Shown here: positions 42,414 to 47,036 of the stretch, piece after piece
Layout: every line of letters begins with the position of its first letter
How positions within the stretch are numbered: position 1 is the first letter of the stretch
Source of the DNA: a bacterium
Lineage (GTDB): Bacteria > Bacillota_I > Bacilli_A > RF39 > UBA660
Reading direction: 5' to 3'
Length of the DNA: 47,036 nucleotides
NCBI GenBank assembly: GCA_029007115.1
Contig: JAQXHG010000010.1
Coordinates: 1 to 47,036 of the forward strand
Program-made: the position numbers and the translations under genes
Notes under the pieces: model-generated
What the model saw: only the letters and a program-made list of their open reading frames with translations
Databases searched by the model: none
What the model was told of the DNA's origin: nothing

Positions 42414-43275
42414 AGATTTAATAATTAGAGTAATAATTATATTATCTGTTTTAGTTACAGTAATCATATTAATATATTCATACTTTAAATTTAAGAAAAC
42501 TAAAGATGATACTTACAAAGAGAGTATATTTACATATCTTACAACAACATATAAAGATGAAACATTAAGTAGTTCTTCTCCATTGCTTGGAATATTAAAT
42601 TATAATTTTGATGAAGTTAAGAATACATTAAGTGTACAATCACTAATAAATACTAATTTAATGTCTAGTAGTAAGATGAATGATGTAGGCGTAGATAGTA
42701 TTTATAATGATATTTATGGAGTTAGTAAGAGTGAATATATGAATAAATCTAATTATGTATCAAATGGTAATAATAATTGTTATTATCAAAGAGATGTTCT
42801 TAATAAGAATTTTAATTGTGACTCTATTTGTTCAATGACTACATCTCAAATAATGCTACAAATGCAACAATTATTACAATGGTCAAATGTTCTTCCAGAA
42901 GATGCTAATACATTTTGTGTAAAAAATGCAATATATTCATTAGAAGAATCTGGATATTTTGTAAATTTAAGTGATGTTAAAACCATTTATAAAAATTTAA
43001 CTAATGTTGATTTAGTATTTAATAGTGATATTACTAATAATAAGTATTATAAATATAATTCATATTTAGTTAAACAAAAAAGTGGATTGAGTGAAAATAT
43101 TAAAGAAATAACTAGTGTAGATAGTGTTTCAGAAAAAGATGATATTTATACAGTAGAGTATACTGCTTTAACTGACAAAGATAAAGAATTAAAAGGAACA
43201 TTAAAATTAGAAGAAAACAATAATACATATTATTTGATTTCAAATAAAATAGATACTCAATATATATTAAATTAG
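42397..43275 (+). CDS. Single-pass membrane hypothetical protein
   Basis: 292 residues. The ATG lies inside the end of eno, 9 nt after AGGAGG, so translation is coupled to enolase. Residues 7-29 are a transmembrane helix (LIIRVIIILSVLVTVIILIYSYF). The outer part has a Cys-containing stretch (NNNCYYQRD, NFNCDSICSMT) and a beta-rich C-terminus (DIYTVEYTALTDKDKELKG). I do not recognise the family. The link to enolase is probably only transcriptional. Confidence 0.7.
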   Translation: MEKKTRDLIIRVIIILSVLVTVIILIYSYFKFKKTKDDTYKESIFTYLTTTYKDETLSSSSPLLGILNYNFDEVKNTLSVQSLINTNLMSSSKMNDVGVDSIYNDIYGVSKSEYMNKSNYVSNGNNNCYYQRDVLNKNFNCDSICSMTTSQIMLQMQQLLQWSNVLPEDANTFCVKNAIYSLEESGYFVNLSDVKTIYKNLTNVDLVFNSDITNNKYYKYNSYLVKQKSGLSENIKEITSVDSVSEKDDIYTVEYTALTDKDKELKGTLKLEENNNTYYLISNKIDTQYILN

Positions 43276-43290
43276 TTTTGTAAATAAACA

Positions 43291-43319
43291 TTGCATATTT
43301 ACTAAAAATATAGTAAAAT
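43291..43319 (+). promoter_or_regulatory. Promoter of secG
   Basis: TTGCAT, 17-bp spacer, TAAAAT. Confidence 0.6.
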
Positions 43320-43340
43320 ACATAAAGCGAGGGATGGAGA

Positions 43341-43553
43341 ATGGAAAAAGCATTATTAGTAATATCTGTAATTTTAATTGTAGTAGTATTATTACAAAGT
43401 AATAAAGCAAGTGATTCAAGTCAAATAATAACAGGAGGCAACTCAGTACTTTTTGGAAATACTAAAGAAAGAGGAGCAGAAAAATTTATTACTAGGTTAA
43501 CTTATTGTCTTGGATTTGCATTTATTATAATTGCATTTATACTATCATTATAA
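43341..43553 (+). CDS. secG: Preprotein translocase subunit SecG
   Basis: 70 residues with two transmembrane helices (about 3-18 and 51-69). The motif LLQSNKASDSSQIITGG and the hinge NSVLFGNTKERGAEKFITRLT are diagnostic. SecG helps SecYE-driven secretion. It heads secG-rnr-smpB, an order common in Bacilli, but a terminator and a new promoter lie between it and rnr here. Confidence 0.93.
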   Translation: MEKALLVISVILIVVVLLQSNKASDSSQIITGGNSVLFGNTKERGAEKFITRLTYCLGFAFIIIAFILSL

Positions 43554-43567
43554 AGTTAATAATATTA

Positions 43568-43598
43568 AAAATACTATTTAGAAATAGTATTTTTTTTT
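43568..43598 (+). terminator. Terminator merged with the next promoter
   Basis: AAAATACTATTT/AAATAGTATTTT stem with a tiny loop, T tract, then TATATGATAGAAT. Confidence 0.85.
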
Positions 43599-43604
43599 AT
43601 TATA

Positions 43605-43613
43605 TGATAGAAT
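43605..43613 (+). promoter_or_regulatory. Extended -10 promoter of rnr-smpB
   Basis: TGaTAGAAT 18 bp before the ATG at 43631, within 10 bp of the terminator T tract. Confidence 0.6.
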
Positions 43614-43630
43614 TAAATTGAGGTAAAAAT

Positions 43631-45976
43631 ATGAATAACTATAATGAAATAATTGATTCAATTAAAACTAAAATTGAATTGCAAGATCAAATTTTAGAAA
43701 TTATTAAAAAAGAAAATAAAAAAATGAATGCACTTGAAATTATGAGAAAAATTAAAGATGAGTTTACAAGTGATGAACTTCGTGATGTCATTGAAAAATT
43801 AGATTATCTTTGTAGTGAAGGATTACTTAAAAGTGCTAGTGGGAATACTTATAAATTAAATGACTTATTAGTAGGTAGAGTGGATTTACATGAAAAGGGA
43901 AATGCTCATGTTATTATAGATGGAAGAGAAGATATGTTTATTCCAAGAGATAAAATAAGAGGAGCAAAAAATAAAGATTTAGTAAGTGTTGAGTATACAA
44001 ATGAAAGCAAAAATGAAGGAAAAATTATTAAAATATTAAAACGAAATCTTGGTAGTAATGTTGCAGAAGTTAAAAATAATAATGGAGAAATTTCACTTGA
44101 AGTATATGGACTAGATGATGAATATATTGTTGAAATAGAAGATACTGATATTAATTTAGTGGATGGATTACTTGTTCATTTAGAATATGTAAAAGATTTA
44201 AGTGATAATAGAGTTCTTGCTAGAATTGATAAAGTTCTTGGACATAAAAATGCTTTATTAAATGAAGGACAAATGCCTACTGAAGTATCAGGCGAAATTG
44301 TAAAGATTGCTTGTGAATATTCATTAAGATTGGAATTTCCTGAAGAAGTAAAAGAAGAAGCTAAGAAGATGCCTAAAGCATTAAGTCAAGATATGATAGA
44401 TGAAGGACTTAAAGCAGGAAGAGAAGACTTTAGAGGAGATTTAATTTTTACAATAGATGGTAAGGATACTAAAGATATAGATGATGCGGTTAGTGTTAAA
44501 ATACTTCCAAATGGAAATTATCAATTAGGTGTTCATATTGCAGATGTATCACATTATGTTAAACCAGGAATGGCACTATGGAAAGAAGCAGAAATTAGAT
44601 CAAATTCTAACTATTTAGGAAACAAAGTAATACCAATGTTACCAGTTGAGTTGTCAAATGGAATTTGTTCATTAAATCCAAATGAAGACAGATTTACAAT
44701 TAGTTGCATAATGGAAATAGATCATAGTGGTAAAGTAGTTGAATCAAGAGTAACTAAGGGTATAATTAATTCTAAAAAGAAAATGAATTATGATGCTGTT
44801 GAGGATATTCTTAATGATAGAGAAACAGAAGATACTAAAGATTATACTACTTTAGAATATACTGTTAAAAAAGGAGAAACACTAAATGATATAGCATTTG
44901 CTAATAATTTAGTTGTGGATGACTTATTAGAAGTTAACAAAGAGTTAGTAAATGAAAATGATATAAAAGAAGGAATGATTATAAATGTTCCTTGCAAGCA
45001 AATATTAAAAAATATGCATGCTTTATCTAAAAGAATTTCTGCATTTAAACAAAGACGAGGTGAACTTGTATTTGTTGGAGATGAAGTTAAAGTTATTCAA
45101 GATGAGAATGATGAAGTTATTGATATTAAAGCAAGAGATCAAAGGCCATCTGAAAGACTTATTGAAGACTTTATGGTTGTTGCAAATGAACAAGTCGCAG
45201 CATTCTTAGAAGAATATAATATCGCAACATATAGAATTCATGATAAACCACTTGAAATGAAGATAAATGAGTTTATGAAATTCTTAGAATTACTTGGTAT
45301 TCACTATCCTGGAAAAATAGATAAAGAAAATATTAGTAGTAAAGATTGTCAAAAATTACTTGAGTATTTGAAAGATGAAAAAATGTTTAAAATGCTTAAT
45401 AGAAAACTATTAAGAAGTATGCAAAAAGCAAGATATTCTACAGAAAATATTGGACATTTTGGTATAGCTAGTCCTAAATATACACATTTTACTAGTCCAA
45501 TTAGAAGATTTGATGACTTATTAAATCATACTAGTATAAGTTATATTTTAGAAGACTATACACTTCAAGAAGATTTTATGAAATCATGGAAAGCATATCT
45601 TACTACTATATGTGATCATATTTCTGATCAAGAAAGAAATAGTGAGAAGTGTGAATATGCAGTTGATGATATGTTAAAATCATATTATATGCAAAAACAC
45701 ATAGGAGAAGAGTTTGATGCTACTGTTGATTCATTAATGCCAACTGCATTTTTTGTACAAACAGATAATTATATAGAGGGAAGAGTAGATATAGTTGAGA
45801 AATCTGAAAATAATTATGTAGGTGTTGTAAGCAATTATGACTATAATGAAAATCTTATGGCATATACTAAAAATGGTAAAGTTGATCTTAGATATGGAGA
45901 TAGAATTAGAGTTAGATGTGTAGCTTCTGATTATAAAAAAAGACAAGTTGATTTTGCCCTTATAAGGAAATTATAA
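43631..45976 (+). CDS. rnr: Ribonuclease R with an embedded LysM domain
   Basis: 781 residues. This 3'-5' exoribonuclease degrades structured RNA and works with tmRNA. In order: a winged helix ([17 protein letters not shown]), cold-shock domains, the RNB domain with the catalytic [14 protein letters not shown] (about residues 275-288), [16 protein letters not shown] and [15 protein letters not shown], and a C-terminal S1 domain. Unusually, residues 410-454 are a LysM domain ([18 protein letters not shown], then DDLLEVNKE and [10 protein letters not shown]), placed where other RNase R proteins have about 15 linker residues. The frame is continuous and codon use is like the surroundings. smpB follows 1 bp later. 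Confidence 0.93.
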   Translation: MNNYNEIIDSIKTKIELQDQILEIIKKENKKMNALEIMRKIKDEFTSDELRDVIEKLDYLCSEGLLKSASGNTYKLNDLLVGRVDLHEKGNAHVIIDGREDMFIPRDKIRGAKNKDLVSVEYTNESKNEGKIIKILKRNLGSNVAEVKNNNGEISLEVYGLDDEYIVEIEDTDINLVDGLLVHLEYVKDLSDNRVLARIDKVLGHKNALLNEGQMPTEVSGEIVKIACEYSLRLEFPEEVKEEAKKMPKALSQDMIDEGLKAGREDFRGDLIFTIDGKDTKDIDDAVSVKILPNGNYQLGVHIADVSHYVKPGMALWKEAEIRSNSNYLGNKVIPMLPVELSNGICSLNPNEDRFTISCIMEIDHSGKVVESRVTKGIINSKKKMNYDAVEDILNDRETEDTKDYTTLEYTVKKGETLNDIAFANNLVVDDLLEVNKELVNENDIKEGMIINVPCKQILKNMHALSKRISAFKQRRGELVFVGDEVKVIQDENDEVIDIKARDQRPSERLIEDFMVVANEQVAAFLEEYNIATYRIHDKPLEMKINEFMKFLELLGIHYPGKIDKENISSKDCQKLLEYLKDEKMFKMLNRKLLRSMQKARYSTENIGHFGIASPKYTHFTSPIRRFDDLLNHTSISYILEDYTLQEDFMKSWKAYLTTICDHISDQERNSEKCEYAVDDMLKSYYMQKHIGEEFDATVDSLMPTAFFVQTDNYIEGRVDIVEKSENNYVGVVSNYDYNENLMAYTKNGKVDLRYGDRIRVRCVASDYKKRQVDFALIRKL

Positions 45977-45977
45977 A

Positions 45978-46406
45978 ATGGAAATATTAAATAGAAAAGC
46001 TAGTCACGATTATTTTATTAAAGATACATACGAAGCTGGCATAGAATTACTTGGTACTGAAATTAAAAGTATTAGAAAAGGGCAAGCTAATATTAATGAT
46101 AGTTATGCAAGAGTTAAGAACAATGAAATATATTTAACTAATATGTATATTGCAAAGTATGAAGAAGGAAACAGATTTAATCATGATGAAAGAAGAGAAA
46201 GAAAACTATTGCTTCATAAAAATGAAATAATTAAGATTAATCACGAAATCACAACCAAAAGATATACTTTAATACCTCTTAAAGTATATTTTGTAAGGGG
46301 AAAGGCTAAAGTTAGTTTAGGAATATGTCAAGGCAAAAAACTTTATGATAAAAGACAGGTAATAAAAGAAAAAGACATAAAAAGAAAAGAATATTTAGAT
46401 TTATAG
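45978..46406 (+). CDS. smpB: SsrA-binding protein SmpB
   Basis: 142 residues. It binds tmRNA and is required for rescue of stalled ribosomes. Motifs: [75 protein letters not shown] and the basic tail [15 protein letters not shown]. The start is one base after the rnr stop, with AAGGAAA for ribosome binding. ssrA itself was not found in the window. Confidence 0.95.
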   Translation: MEILNRKASHDYFIKDTYEAGIELLGTEIKSIRKGQANINDSYARVKNNEIYLTNMYIAKYEEGNRFNHDERRERKLLLHKNEIIKINHEITTKRYTLIPLKVYFVRGKAKVSLGICQGKKLYDKRQVIKEKDIKRKEYLDL

Positions 46407-46433
46407 AGTAATATAATATTTTAGGAGGTACTT

Positions 46434-46760
46434 ATGAAAAAGAAAATACCTTTAATATATGCTCCTAAAGTTGATAAAAAAATTAATAATAATAAAGAAG
46501 TATATTATTCTTATTTGGATAATAATAAAGAAAAAAAAGTAGAGAAAATAGAGAAAGAAGAAATATTATCTGAATTTGAAATGCAAAAAAAAATAGATCA
46601 ATTATTTAGATCAAATGACTTTATTTATAAAAAAAAGTTTTTAATTAAAACTAAAGATGGTGAAAAAGAATATACAATAATATCTAAAAGTTATGATTAT
46701 TTACTTACAATAGAAGGAAATAGAATAATGATAAAAGATATAATAAATATAAAAGGATAA
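46434..46760 (+). CDS. Hypothetical protein
   Basis: 108 residues, basic and Lys/Asn-rich, without a transmembrane helix. A clear ribosome site (TAGGAGGT) supports the start. The C-terminal part (FLIKTKDGEKEYTIISKS, LLTIEGNRIMIKDIINI) reads as a small beta barrel-like domain. I do not recognise it. It lies 27 bp after smpB with no terminator between, so it is probably the last gene of rnr-smpB. Confidence 0.65.
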   Translation: MKKKIPLIYAPKVDKKINNNKEVYYSYLDNNKEKKVEKIEKEEILSEFEMQKKIDQLFRSNDFIYKKKFLIKTKDGEKEYTIISKSYDYLLTIEGNRIMIKDIINIKG

Positions 46761-46790
46761 GCCAAGATAGATGACTTATCCTTTTTATTA
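46751..46790. terminator. Bidirectional terminator
   Basis: AAAAGGATAAG/CTTATCCTTTT perfect 11-bp stem overlapping both gene ends. Confidence 0.85.
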
Positions 46791-47036
46791 TCCATGTCTT
46801 CCTCCACCACTTGTAAATCCTCTGCCACTTGAACCAATACTACTACCACCATTAGAACTACTAGATGAACTTGTTGAATTTGAATAACTTCTTGTATAAT
46901 CTTGGATTTTATTATCTTCTTTTTTTGTATATTTGATACTATTTTCATCTATGTAGATTGATGCCTCTATAGTTTGTTTAATCATTTTGTGTTTCGATAA
47001 TATAATAATCATAATTATAAGTGTTGTTACTACTGA
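46788..47036 (-). CDS. C-terminus of a TPM-like membrane protein, partial
   Basis: The frame is open to the right edge, so the start is outside the window; at least 82 residues are present. A hydrophobic stretch (VVTTLIIMIIILS) is followed by a polar segment and a Ser/Gly tail (NGGSSIGSSGRGFTSGGGRHG). This layout, with the last helix followed by a Ser-rich and Gly-rich end, matches the C-termini of bacterial TPM (YgcG-like) domain proteins, but the domain itself is not in the window. Treat the family as a guess. Confidence 0.55.
   Translation of the reverse strand, partial: SVVTTLIIMIIILSKHKMIKQTIEASIYIDENSIKYTKKEDNKIQDYTRSYSNSTSSSSSSNGGSSIGSSGRGFTSGGGRHG

Noticed and set aside
45018-45209. 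Plus-strand 63-residue frame inside rnr
   Set aside because: It lies wholly within the RNB domain in another frame, with no ribosome site.
46697-46948. Minus-strand frame of 83 residues rich in Val and Gln
   Set aside because: It overlaps the TPM-like C-terminus in another frame and the end of the 46434 gene, and looks like a shadow of the Ser/Gly codons.
1-47036. Mycoplasma genetic code (TGA read as Trp)
   Set aside because: TGA ends several well-defined genes, for example 37981-37983, 33806-33808 and 35409-35411, and Trp uses TGG.

Overview
This window comes from a very AT-rich, gene-dense bacterial chromosome. It looks like an uncultured low-GC Bacillota of the Bacilli/Mollicutes-related gut type (RF39-like). 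Three observations support this: InlB-type (Listeria-Bacteroides) B-repeat surface proteins, a GatA with the TGDSIRKPA loop I associate with mollicutes, and YlxM/RNase Y/RNase J/ScpAB-type Bacilli housekeeping genes. The placement is inference. The genetic code is standard: TGA ends several genes (37981-37983, 33806-33808, 34378-34380, 35409-35411). A FemAB-type transferase argues that peptidoglycan is present. No tRNA, rRNA, CRISPR array, transposase or phage gene was seen.

Layout. 1-6063: two large repeat-rich secreted proteins, a small membrane protein and two unidentified mini-genes. 6161-7667: PssA and Psd, the two steps to phosphatidylethanolamine. 7690-12133: a solitary AAA/ABC-type ATPase (minus), a DUF1003 membrane protein, a metallophosphoesterase and RNase J (minus). 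12249-15749: a methyltransferase, FtsY, YlxM, two small pilin-like membrane proteins and an SPFH protein. 15885-22116: hisS, then an Asn T-box and asnS-gatC-gatA-gatB as one apparent transcription unit. 22227-26048: three membrane-anchored low-complexity proteins, then ScpA/ScpB. 26099-30697: a tandem-cyclophilin lipoprotein, folD, a TtcA-like thiolase and RNase Y. 30777-37144: the accessory block described next. 37234-39696: an SDR enzyme, a thioredoxin relay and a SpoVIF-like protein. 39737-47036: FemAB (minus), enolase, a membrane protein, secG-rnr-smpB, a small unknown, and the C-terminus of a TPM-like membrane protein entering from the right edge (minus).

The most interesting block is 31509-36361. 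Five genes, each 8 bp or less apart or overlapping, encode a pyruvate-kinase-like TIM barrel without the C domain, a divergent adenylosuccinate-synthetase paralogue whose aspartate-binding loop is replaced, a uridine/nicotinamide-riboside-kinase-like P-loop kinase, a J-domain fused to a degenerate protein kinase, and a vWA (MIDAS) protein. Upstream, behind a TTGACA-17-TATAAT promoter, lies an NrtR-like NUDIX/winged-helix gene. My reading is a nucleotide- or NAD-related metabolite pathway coupled to a chaperone/pseudokinase/vWA module. I do not recognise it as a described system.

Other notable points are a LysM domain embedded in the catalytic region of RNase R, a lipoprotein made of two recently duplicated cyclophilin domains, an Asn-specific T-box placed upstream of the whole asnS-gatCAB cluster, and a recurring junction in which a terminator T-tract runs straight into an extended -10 promoter (TGnTAnnAT). 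Three RNA-decay enzymes (RNase J, Y and R) occur in the window.
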